The translations under genes were made by a program, and so were the position numbers. Below, in pieces: positions 19,870 through 31,162 of a stretch of DNA of 64,000 nt. The notes below the pieces were generated by a model. It was not told where the DNA came from. It saw only the letters and a program-made list of their open reading frames with translations, and searched no databases. The first letter of the stretch is position 1, and the number at the start of each line of letters is the position of its first letter. Source of the stretch: Panulirus ornatus (taxonomy: Eukaryota > Arthropoda > Malacostraca > Decapoda > Palinuridae); assembly GCF_036320965.1 (NCBI RefSeq), contig NC_092235.1, positions 2,547,028 to 2,611,027 on the forward strand, in the 5' to 3' direction.

Positions 19870-22540
19870 TTATTATCAGCACAAGGTTTAGAAGGTCTTA
19901 AACAAGTTATGAGTTTATATTCTTCAACACTCTAGTAAGGATCATTAAGTATACTGTGAAAAATAGACTTGCTTTTTTTGAGGCGATGAATGCTTATGAA
20001 AAATCATCGACGTTTTCCTTAAAAATTTCTTTATGAATTGAAATCAAGTATTTTTTTTGAGAAAATGTTCTGAATAGAAAACAAGACACAGTCAAATTAA
20101 CAAGCTGAAGTTCATCAAATGACAAAGAATATATGCTAATCTAACAATCTTATTAATATCATAAAACCAAATATGTTGCACAAATTCGCATCATCAAAAG
20201 TAGTAAAAGAGAAGCCATCCGTAGGTAACTTGTTACTCCCGGCATAAACACTTATAGGCGGAATCCGGTAACACCTCTTGAATTGCATGTGGAAGACAGA
20301 GTAGAGTGGCTAGGCTCAGAAGCATGTTCTCACTTAAAACTGACTAATGATATGTTAAGACAACATAACCAAATACTTCCATTGTGAGGATGGAATCAGG
20401 GTTTGAAACATCTATAACTAGAAAGGTTAAAGATACAAAGATGGTGAAATACTTTCCTGGGATCAGTAGCACCTGTGGTAATGGACACACCTTTGTAATG
20501 CTTGATCACTTAAAAACTGATAAACTTTAATACGAAAGTCTTAGGTATTGTTCCTCAGGAAAACTTTTTATAAATATTTATAAAACAATATATATGTTAG
20601 ATATACACTATCTCTAGAATATATCTTTACCTGGGACGTGTAAAACTTGTGTGGATAGACACAACTTTGTAATGCATGATCCATTACACGAAAATGAACT
20701 TCACTAACGAAGAATTATACAACGCGTCGTTGGAGAGCATTAATTCAAATACCTATACATAATCTTTATATTAGATAAAAGGACATTTCTTGATAGTTAA
20801 ACATAAGAAATTATGATGAAAGATAAGGAAGGTAGAGGTAAATATTTCGCTAAAAGATGAAATACTCCTGCCTTAAACTAGCTCCTTGTATTGCATTTTC
20901 TCTTAGACACCCACATTTTGAGAAGGCATTTCTGTTCTTTATAATCATAAAAATTTTTATGTTTCTAAACAAGTTTTTATCATTTTTTATATAATCTTAA
21001 GGATTCAGGCTTAAAGATCTTGGTTCTGAACAACCATTATAATGCAACACAATACATATTCATCATAAACAGTGAATGTAGGTTTGCGGCAGGGGTGTGT
21101 GATGGCTCCATGGTTGTTTAATTTGGTTATGGATGGGGTTGTTAGTGGAGGTGAATGCAAGAGTTTTGGAAAAAAGGAGCAAGCATGCAGTCTGTTGTGG
21201 ATGAGAGAGCTTGGGAAAATGAGTCAGTTGTTGTTCGCTGATGATACAGCGCTGGTGGCTGATTCATGTGAGAAACTGCAGAAGCTGGTGACTGAGTTTG
21301 GTAAAGTGTGTGAAAGAAGAAAAATAAGACTAAATGTGAATAAGAGCAAGGTTATTAAGTTGAGGGTCAAGTCAATTGGGAGGTAAGTTTGAATGGAGAA
21401 AAACTGGAGGAAGTAAAGTGTTTTAGATATCTGGGAGTGTATCTGGCAGCGGATGGAACCATGGAAGTGGAAGTGAATCATAGGGTGGGATAGGGGGCGA
21501 AAATCCTGGGAGCCTTGAAGAATGTGTGGAAGTCGAGAACATTATCTCGGAAAGCAAATATGGGTGTGTTTGAAGGAATAGTGGTTTCAACAATGTCTTA
21601 TGGTTGCGAGGCGTGGGCTATGGATAGAGTTGTGCGCAGGCGGGTGGATGTGCTAGAAATGAGATGTTTGAGAACAATGTGTGGTGTGAGGTGGTTTGAT
21701 CGGGTAAGTAATGTAAAGGTAAGAGAGATGTGTGGAAATAAAAAGAATGTGGTTGAGAGAGCAGAAGAGGGTGTTTTGAAATGGTTTGGTCACATGGAGA
21801 GAATGAGTGAGGAAAGATTGACCAAGAGGATATATGTGTCAGAGGTGGAGGGAACGAGGAGAAGTGGGAGACCAAATTGGAGGTGGAAAGATGGAGTGAA
21901 AAGATTTTGAGTGATCGGTGCCTAAACATGTAGGAGGGTGAAAGGTGTGCAAGGAATAGAGTGAATTGGAATGATGTGATATACCGGGGTCGACGTGCTG
22001 TCAATGGATTGAGCCAGGGCATGTGAAGCGTCTGGGGTAAACCATGAAAAGTTCTGTGAGGCCTGGATGTGGAAAGGGAGCTGTGGTTTCGGTGCATTAT
22101 TACATGACAGCTAGAGACTGAGTGTGAACGAATGGGGCCTTTGTTGTCTTTTCCTAGCGCTACCTCGCACACATGAGGGGGGAGGGGGATGTTATTCCAT
22201 GTGTGGCGAGGTGGCGATGGGAATAAATAAAGGCAGACAGTATGAATTATGTAAATGTGTATACATGTATATGTCTGTGTGTGTATATATATCTGTACTT
22301 TGAGATGTATAGGTATGTATATTTGCGTGTTTGGACGTGTATGTATATACATGTGTGTATGGGGATGGGTTGGGCCATTCTTTCGTCTGTTTCCTTGCCC
22401 AACCTCGTTAACGCGAGAGACAGAGACATAGCAAAATGAATAAATAAAAAACAGATCATTTATCACAATAGCCATTATGTTTGTACCAGATTCTTTAAGT
22501 ATTCAGTCACGTTTGTTAATATATAAGAGATTTTTCCGCC
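19870..22540 (-). repeat. Dispersed ~0.9-kb repeat, copy 4 (inverted), split by a LINE
   Basis: 19870-21068 is the inverted family including both cassettes (about 20460 and 20635). The family sequence breaks after CATATTCATCATAAAC at 21068 and resumes at 22443 with AGATCATTTATCACAATAGC. The 1.37 kb between is a LINE. Confidence 0.8.
21069..22442 (+). mobile_element. RTE-like LINE, 5'-truncated, long-tail subfamily
   Basis: Starts inside the reverse transcriptase domain (GLRQGCVMAPWLFNLVMDG), includes LLFADDTALVAD (about 21231-21266), and then breaks by frameshift at about 21360. A second open stretch, 21515-21910, covers SRTLSRKANMGVFEG to RPNWRWKDGVKRF. A 3' tail of about 500 bases ends with CAACCTCGTTAACGCGAGAG and an A-rich end. 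It sits precisely inside dispersed-repeat copy 4. The tail is much longer than in the copies at 28225 and 30727, marking a different subfamily. Confidence 0.85.
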
Positions 22541-22550
22541 ACTGACAAGT

Positions 22551-22621
22551 GGCTCCGTGGTGTAGTGGTTAGCACATCTGCCTCATAAACAGTTGGTCAG
22601 GGTTCGATTCCCGGCGGGGCC
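22551..22621 (+). tRNA. tRNA-Met(CAT)-like sequence, anticodon stem damaged
   Basis: Acceptor GGCTCCG/CGGGGCC (7 pairs including one G-T), D stem GTGT/GCAC, loop CTCATAA with anticodon CAT, T arm CAGGG-TTCGATT-CCCGG. The anticodon stem TCTGC/ACAGT has two mismatches and the T stem one. Either a tRNA pseudogene or the head of a tRNA-derived SINE; no SINE body follows, only TTTATTCTC and a (CT)n tract. Confidence 0.55.
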
Positions 22622-22663
22622 TTTATTCTCAGTATTTTTTTGTGATCGTAAATACTCGTAGAT

Positions 22664-22982
<319 letters not shown>

Positions 22983-22985
<3 letters not shown>

Positions 22986-24383
22986 GTTCTGCCTTATGAG
23001 TTCATCTAACGAGATTTTACGAAAAGGTAGGGCAAGCGGCGTAACGCTCTTCGCAGAGAAATATATTGTCACGAAGAAAAAGATAAAAAAGGTGGGAGTA
23101 AGGTGTTGTGATGTGTTATGTTTGGGAAGGAGAGGTTGTATGTTTGTGGAGTGAGAGCCAGCAGACAACGTCTGGGTGAGACAGGAAGTTAAGAAAGCTG
23201 CCTGGGTCAGAGGACTGGTAATTAACAGCCACTAAAATGCCACGTAGTGCCTGGAAACTGTAGTGACGTAAGTGACATGGGGGTCTGCATGGGTCTGCTG
23301 GTGGGGGGGGGGGCTGTCGTCAGAGACCAAGTATGAATGTTGATGTTGCATGACATTAAGATGAGGCTGTTTTGTGGTGTGGCGGGAAAGGTAGTATAAT
23401 ATTGGAAGCTGATAATGTGGTATCGTACTCAGGCATGAAGCTCTGAAAGATCTGTGATGCTGAACACGACGGTGCGACCTTCAGGTATTATGATGGCCCG
23501 ACCTTTGACCTCACCATTAAGGTTATACATGCATGTATATACTTATCCAAAAGCTATTTTCTTTATCACTATGTGTTTGCAGTATCCATTTGACCGGCTG
23601 GTGATCTCAATGGTGTCTGTGCTAAGGCCTGGCGTAAACATTTGGACCTAAAAGCATAAAAGAAAGTTCTGGAGGCAAGTGTGGAAAAGAGAATTCTTGT
23701 GACTATTTCATGTGTGCTTCCATCATGCAGACCACAGTGTTATTGGGTCAGGCTGGAGGTTTGGAGTGGCAAAGGAGAGACTGGACTTGATGACTTGTGT
23801 AAGGGAATGAGAGACTGATGTGGTACCATGATTGAGATATTAGTATGTAATTACTTATCTTCCTCTTCCCTTGAAGAAATGTTTCTCCTTTGTAAGGCGC
23901 CAGTGTTTAGAATTTAGATTTTTGACTTGCCTGCCAGTTTGCATCTATATAGACTTCATATTTAAGTTCAAGATGGTGATCAATACACTTGCCACCTGAG
24001 CCACCGACTCTCGCTCCACTTACAAGAAGGTGGAATCAAACATCATCATGAACAAAAGCATGGAACGAGACTAACGAGGGAGATTATAATGAATAACATC
24101 AAAATCATTACTAGTTGTAGTGATCGCAGGAGACTACAGAGATTAGAAGCCATTCACATAAGAGAGGAAGCCCCTGTCATCAACATCCAGACAAACATGA
24201 CCACAGCCTTATAGCTCTTTGATGGCCCGCCAATAGGACGTAGAGCTGATAATGCCTTGTCAAATTCCCGATTGCTCAAATGTGATTAATTACTGTGTTG
24301 TTACAAACATTCCATTATACAAAGGAATGTAAAGGTATCCATACAGCAGTGGACCACTGGGTCACTTCGAGGCTGATGGTGAT
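22983..24383. other. Low-repeat sequence without a supported gene
   Basis: About 1.4 kb with a short G-run near 23304 and no long ORF (longest 65 codons), tRNA or recognised repeat on either strand. One of the few apparently single-copy stretches in the window. Confidence 0.5.
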
Positions 24384-27300
24384 AGTGGAAGATATCAGGA
24401 ACTCACACATTAGTGATAGTGGAGGATATCAGGAACTCACACATTAGTGTAGTGGAAGATATCAGGAACCCACACATCAGTGTAGTGGAAGATATCAGAA
24501 AGTCACACATTAGTGTAGTGGAAGATATCAGGAACTCACACATTAGTGTAGTGGAAGATATCAGGAACTCACACATTAGTGTAGTGGAAGATATCAGGAA
24601 CTCACACATTAGTGTAGTGGAAGATATCAGGAACTCACACATTAGTGTAGTGGAAGATATCAGGAACTCACACATTAGTGTAGTGGAAGATATCAGGAAC
24701 TCACACATTAGTGTAGCGGAAGGTATCAGGAACTCACACATTAGTGTAGTGGAAGATATCAGGAACTCACACATTACTGTAGTGGAAGATATCAGGAACT
24801 CACACATTAGTGTAGTGGAAGATATCAGGAACTCACACATTAGTGTAGTGGAAGATATCAGGAACTCACACATTAGTGTAGTGGAAGATATCAGGAACTC
24901 ACACATTAGTGTAGTGGAAGATATCAGGAACTCACACATTACTGTAGTGGAAGATATCAGGAACTCACACATTAGTGAAGTGGAAGATATCAGGAACTCA
25001 CACATTAGTGTAGTGGAAGATATCAGAAAGTCACACATTAGTGTAGTGGAAGATATCAGGAACTCACACATTAGTGTAGTGGAAGATATCAGGAACTCAC
25101 ACATTAGTGTAGCGGAAGGTATCAGGAACTCACACATTAGTGATAGTGGAGGATATCAGGAACTCACACATTAGTGTAGTGGAAGATATCAGGAGCTCAC
25201 ACATTAGTGTAGTGGAAGATATCAGGAACTCACACATTAGTGTAGTGGAAGATATCAGGAACTCACACATTAGTGAAGTGGAAGATATCAGGAACTCACA
25301 CATTAGTGAAGTGGAAGATATCAGGAACTCACACATTAGTGTAGTGGAAGATATCAGGAACTCACACATTAGTGTAGTGGAAGATATCAGGAACTCACAC
25401 ATTAGTGTAGTGGAAGATATCAGGAACTCACACATTAGTGTAGTGGAAGATATCAGGAACTCACACATTAGTGTAGTGGAAGATATCAGGAACTCACACA
25501 TTAGTGTAATGGAAGATATCAGGAACTCACACATTAGTGTAGTGGAAGATATCAGGAACTCACACATTAGTGTAGTGGAAGATATCAGGAACTCACACAT
25601 TAGTGTAGTGGAAGATATCAGGAACTCACACATTAGTGTAGTGGAAGATATCAGGAACTCACACATTAGTGTGGTGGAAGATATCAGGAACTCACACATT
25701 AGTGTAGTGGAAGATATCAGGAACTCACACATTAGTGTAGTGGAAGATATCAGGAACTCACACATTAGTGTAGTGGAAGATATCAGGAACTCACACATTA
25801 GTGTAGTGGAAGATATCAGGAACTCACACATTAGTGTAGTGGAAGATATCAGGAACTCACACATTAGTGTAGTGGAAGATATCAGGAACTCACACATTAG
25901 TGTAGTGGAAGATATCAGGAACTCACACATTAGTGTAGTGGAAGATATCAGGAACTCACACATTAGTGTAGTGGAAGATATCAGGAACTCACACATTAGT
26001 GTAGTGGAAGATATCAGGAACTCACACATTAGTGTAGTGGAAGATATCAGGAACTCACACATTAGTGAAGTGGAAGATATCAGGAACTCACACATTAGTG
26101 TAGTGGAAGATATCAGGAACTCACACATTAGTGTAGTGGAAGATATCAGGAACTCACACATTAGTGTAGTGGAAGATATCAGGAACTCACACATTAGTGT
26201 AGTGGAAGATATCAGGAACTCACACATTAGTGTAGTGGAAGATATCAGGAACTCACACATTAGTGTAGTGGAAGATATCAGGAACTCACACATTAGTGTA
26301 GTGGAAGATATCAGGAACTCATATATTAGTGTAGTGGAAGATATCAGGAATTCACACATTAGTGAAGTGGAAGATATCAGGAACTCACACATTAGTGTAG
26401 TGGAAGATATGAGGAACTCACACATTAGTGTAGTGGAAGATATCAGGAACTCACACATTAGTGTAGTGGAAGATATCAGGAACTCACACGTTAGTGTAGT
26501 GGAAGATATCAGGAACTCACATATTAGTGTAGTGGAAGATATCAGGAACTCACACATTAGTGAAGTGGAAGATATCAGGAACTCACACATTAGTGTAGTG
26601 GAAGATATCAGGAACTCACACATTAGTGTAGTGGAAGATATCAGGAACTCACACATTAGTGTAGTGGAAGATATCAGGAACTCACACATTAGTGTAGTGG
26701 AAGATATCAGGAACTCACACATTAGTGTAGTGGAAGATATCAGGAACTCACACATTAGTGTAGTAGAAGATATCAGGAACTCACACATTAGTGTAGTGGA
26801 AGATATCAGGAACTCACACATTAGTGTAGTGGAAGATATCAGGAACTCACACATTAGTGTAGTGGAAGATATCAGGAACTCACACATTAGTGTAGTGGAA
26901 GATATCAGGCACTCACACATTAGTGTAGTGGAAGATATCAGGCACTCACACATTAGTGTAGTGGAAGATATCAGGAACTCACACATTAGTGTAGTGGAAG
27001 ATATCAAGAACTCACACATTAGTGTAGTGGAAGATATCAGGAACTCACATATTAGTGTAGTGGAAGATATCAGGAACTCACACATTAGTGAAGTGGAAGA
27101 TATCAGGAACTCACACATTAGTGTAGTGGAAGATATCAGGAACTCACACATTAGTGTAGTGGAAGATATCAGGAACTCACACATTAGTGTAGTGGAAGAT
27201 ATCAGGAACTCACACATTAGTGTAGTGGAAGATATCAGGAACTCACATATTAGTGTAGTGGAAGATATCAAGAACTCACACATTAGGGAAGTGGAAGATA

Positions 27301-27693
27301 TCAGGAACTCACACATTAATGTAGTGGAAGATATCAGGAACTCACACATTAGTGTAGTGGAAGATATCAGGAACTCACACATTAGTGTAGTGGAAGATAT
27401 CAGGAACTCACACATTAGTGTAGTGGAAGATATCAGGAACTCACACATTAGTGTAGTGGAAGATATCAGGAACTCACACATTAGTGTAGTGGAAGATATC
27501 AGGAACTCACACATTACTGTAGTGGAAGATATCAGGAACTCACACATTAATGTAGTGGAAGATATCAGGAACTCACACATTAATGTAGTGGAAGATATCA
27601 GGAACTCACACATTAGTGTAGTTGAAGATATCAGGAACTCACACATTAGTGTAGTGGAAGATATCAGGAACTCACACATTAGTGTAGTGGAAG
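24384..27693. repeat. 33-bp minisatellite, about 100 units
   Basis: Unit AGTGGAAGATATCAGGAACT followed by CACACATTAGTGT, containing a GATATC palindrome. The unit is 11 codons with no stop in one frame on each strand. This gives mirrored ORFs of about 244-253 and 855-856 codons, interrupted only by 34-bp units (near 24414 and 25141). Those one-base insertions shift the frame, and both strands are equally open, so it is satellite DNA and not a repeat protein. Confidence 0.97.
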
Positions 27694-28215
27694 ACATACA
27701 GATAATCTAAAGATAAACCTGTATATTGTCAGTGTGACTAATGATGAGTCGCAAATAATGTTAGTCTTGAACTTGAAGGGAAATGTTTATCAAGTTTATT
27801 GTGAAACGTATTTATAATGCTGCTTCTAACCGCTCTAACTGGTACATTATTCCATGTTAACAATCATATTGAAGATAAAATACTTCACCTCATCTGAGGT
27901 CAAACGTTTGCCCACCAGTTTGTGTTCATTACTACGAGTGACATCAGACGTGACGTCATTAGTAGATAGATATCTATACCTCATAGTGATTTTTGTTGGT
28001 TATACAGACAGTTAGTTTCGCTCTATTTCCAATGAACGTAACTTTAAAGTAAAGTACACGCGGTAAAAAAGTATCTTCCCGGATGTGTCCGATGAATTTA
28101 GAAATGATCAATACGACTCGTGTTGTCTGGGTAGGGTTGGTGAGTGTGAATGTGGACATGTTTCCTCATAATTATGGCAACTCATCTTTATCGTTAATTC
28201 CATCGAAATATGAAA
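27694..28215. other. Sequence without recognised features
   Basis: About 520 bases between the minisatellite and a LINE. Only short ORFs (61 codons at most) with no recognised similarity. Confidence 0.45.
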
Positions 28216-28224
28216 TCAATATTA

Positions 28225-29653
28225 TTTTTTTTTTATTATACTTTGTCGCTGTCTCCCGCGTTTGCGAGGTAGCGCAAGGAAACAGACGAAAGAAATGGCC
28301 CAACCCCCCCCATACACATGTATATACATATGTCCACACACGCAAATATACATACCTACACAGCTTTCCATGGTTTACCCCAGACGCTTCACATGCCTTG
28401 ATTCAATCCACTGACAGCACGTCAACCCCGGTATACCACATCGCTCCAATTCACTCTATTCCTTGCCCTCCTTTCACCCTCCTGCATGTTCAGGCCCCGA
28501 TCACACAAAATCTTTTTCACTCCATCTTTCCACCTCCAATTTGGTCTCCCTCTTCTCCTCGTTCCCTCCACCTCCGACACATATATCCTCTTGGTCAATC
28601 TTTCCTCACTCATTCTCTCCATGTGCCCAAACCACTTCAAAACACCCTCTTCTGCTCTCTCAACCACGCTCTTTTTATTTCCACACATCTCTCTTACCCT
28701 TACGTTACTCACTCGATCAAACCACCTCACACCACACATTGTCCTCAGACATCTCATTTCCAGCACATCCATCCTCCTGCGCACAACTCTATCCATAGCC
28801 CACGCCTCGCAACCATACAACATTGTTGGAACCACTATTCCTTCAAACATACCCATTTTTGCTTTCCGAGATAATGTTCTCGACTTCCACACATTCTTCA
28901 AGGCTCCCAGAATTTTCGCCCCCTCCCCCACACTATGATCCACTTCCGCTTCCATGGTTCCATCCGCTGCCAGATCCACTCCCAGATATCTAAAACACTT
29001 CACTTCCTCCAGTTTTTCTCCATTCAAACTCACCTCCTAATTGACTTGACCCTCAACCCTACTGTACCTAATAACCTTGCTCTTATTCACATTTACTCTT
29101 AACTTTCTTCTTCCACACACTTTACCAAACTCAGTCACCAGCTTCTGCAGTTTCTCACATGAATCAGCCACCAGCGCTGTATCATCAGCGAACAACAACT
29201 GACTCACTTCCCAAGCTCTCTCATCCCCAACAGACTTCATACTTGCCCCTCTTTCCAAAACTCTTGCATTTACCTCCCTAACAACCCCATCCATAAACAA
29301 ATTAAACAACCATGGAGACATCACACACCCCTGCCGCAAACCTACATTCACTGAGAACCAATCACTTTCCTCTCTTCCTACACGTACACATGCCTTACAT
29401 CCTCGATAAAAACTTTTCACTGCTTCTAACAACTTTCCTCCCACACCATATATTCTTAATACCTTCCACAGAGCATCTCTATCAACTCTATCATATGCCT
29501 TCTCCAGATCCATAAATGCTACATACAAATCCATTTGCTTTTCTAAGTATTTCTCACATACATTCTTCAAAGCAAACACCTGATCCACACATCCTCTACC
29601 ACTTCTGAAACCACACTGCTCCTCCCCAATCTGATACTCTGTACACATATAGT
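28225..29653 (-). mobile_element. RTE-like LINE, 5'-truncated, with 9-bp target-site duplication
   Basis: Bounded by TCAATATTA at 28216-28224 and 29654-29662. The minus-strand element ends in an A-rich tail (T-run at 28225). Coding remains as 29037-29693 (start of RT: EEQCGFRSGRGCVDQVFAL, AFMDLEKAYDRVDRD, LLFADDTALVADS) and 28422-29033 (C-terminal part). These are one frame divided by a stop where the full-length copy has Trp (GQVN-stop-EVSL, at about 29038). Short-tail subfamily. Confidence 0.9.
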
Positions 29654-29662
29654 TCAATATTA

Positions 29663-30359
29663 CAATTTGTCCTAGCATTTGGCACGGGGTCATATCATAC
29701 GATCATGATGAAATTGGTTCATAGTTAGACCTGCCAAGTCTCCTCAAATATGGAATGTTTCTAACTGTTGTATTCACCAGGTCTCCATATGACTGGTCTG
29801 TACCATGACAGGTCGCTAGGTCTATGCTTGGTACGGGCCCTCACCTCAACCCGGCTCTTTATCTGATCTTGACTAACAGGTAGTTTGTTGTTAGGGAGGC
29901 TGGCCACGTCCCTGCCTGGCTGGTACAGGGCTTTACAATATGACGGATCTCTTTGTACCAGGTAAACATACATATGTATTATTGGAGTGATCAGAATATC
30001 TCCTTTATGACCAAACAATTTAATGGTAGTATTTCGTATAGGGTCAATGTAATGTTGGTATATTTGAAAACATATGAACAGTCATAAAGCCTGAATCCAT
30101 AGTATATGTCAAACATTAAAGTTATATACATGTTGACTTTTATCATTACCAGTACAACATTGGTGAACTAATGGTCTTCAAACGGCGGTATGCACAACCT
30201 CAACAATCAGGAGTTGTTCATTATTTCTGTTATAAAGACTCAGGTACGTCATCCAAGGTAATGATTAGTATTTTCTTTAGAAGGATCACTTAAACTTGGA
30301 GTTAAAAGATGATAAACTAAAAACCAAATGTATATATGTAAAGATGTGGATATAGGTAT
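29663..30359. other. Sequence without recognised features
   Basis: About 700 bases between the LINE and dispersed-repeat copy 5. The 85-codon minus ORF at 29761-30018 has no recognised similarity. Confidence 0.4.
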
Positions 30360-30719
30360 ATGCATCTAGTTGAGTCAGACGAATGTGTTATGTACTTAAG
30401 AATGTGACTGACAACTTATAGAATAAGGTACAAACATTATGGTTGATACGATAAGTAATTTATAATAAATATGTACTGTGTTGCATTTAAATGGTTCTTA
30501 AGAACCAAGGCCTTTTAGCCAGTAAAGATGATAAGAAATTGAAAAAGGTGTTGAAAGAATAATAATCATAAGCCCCAGAATATATTATCCTCTGGATATT
30601 TAAAATAAAATCCAACGCAAAATAACTAGGTTAAGACAGGATTCATTCAGCATTTAAGAAAATATGTACTTTCCCTCTCCTTAACTCCTATCATCATTTC
30701 TTATGTTTATTTCCAACAA
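30360..30719 (+). repeat. Dispersed ~0.9-kb repeat, copy 5, left part
   Basis: Contains the outer block (GGTACAAACATTATGGTTGA, TGTGTTGCATTTAAATGGTT) and runs to TTATTTCCAACAA, where the full-length LINE has inserted. Continues at 33958. Confidence 0.7.
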
Positions 30720-30925
30720 ATGTCTCTTTTTTTTTTTTTATACTTTGTCGCTGTCTCCCGCGTTAGCGAGGTAGCGCAAGGAAACAGACGAAAGAAATGG
30801 CCCAACCCCCCCCCCATACACATGCACATACACACGTCCACACACGCAAATATACATACCTACACAGCTTTCCATGGTTTACCCCAGACGCTTCACATGC
30901 CTTGATACACTCCACTGACAGCACG

Positions 30926-31162
30926 TCAACCCCTGTATACCACATCGCTCCAATTCACTCTATTCCTTGCCCTCCTTTCACCCTCCTGCATGTTCAGGCC
31001 CCGATCACACAAAATCTTTTTCACTCCATCTTTCCACCTCCAATTTGGTCTCCCTCTTCTCCTCGTTCCCTCCACCTCCGACACATATATCCTCTTGGTC
31101 AATCTTTCCTCACTCATTCTCTCCATGTGCCCAAACCATTTCAAAACACCCTCTTCTGCTCT
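30926..31162 (-). pseudogene. C-terminal remainder of the LINE ORF after the premature stop
   Basis: In-frame continuation past the TAG: EEGVLKWFGHMERMSEERL through TRRRGRPNWRWKDGV to NRVNWSDVVYRG and a stop at 30926. Together with the upstream part the frame would be about 998 codons. This tail (WFGHMERM ... RGRPxxRW) is a common C-terminal feature of RTE-like and related LINEs. It lacks the usual CCHC knuckle. Confidence 0.85.

Noticed and set aside
24384..27693. CRISPR-like array
   Set aside because: Units are contiguous with no unique spacers and the window is eukaryotic.
24403..27710. ORFs of 244-856 codons encoding 11-residue repeats on both strands
   Set aside because: The 33-bp unit is stop-free in one frame on each strand; mirrored ORFs with frame-shifting 34-bp units indicate satellite DNA, not repeat proteins or an antifreeze-type gene.
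28083..28874. Plus-strand 263-codon ORF and similar Ser/His/Pro-rich ORFs at 30797-31378, 32403-33116 and 46801-47340
   Set aside because: Antisense shadows of the RTE-like LINE coding region, which is on the minus strand there.
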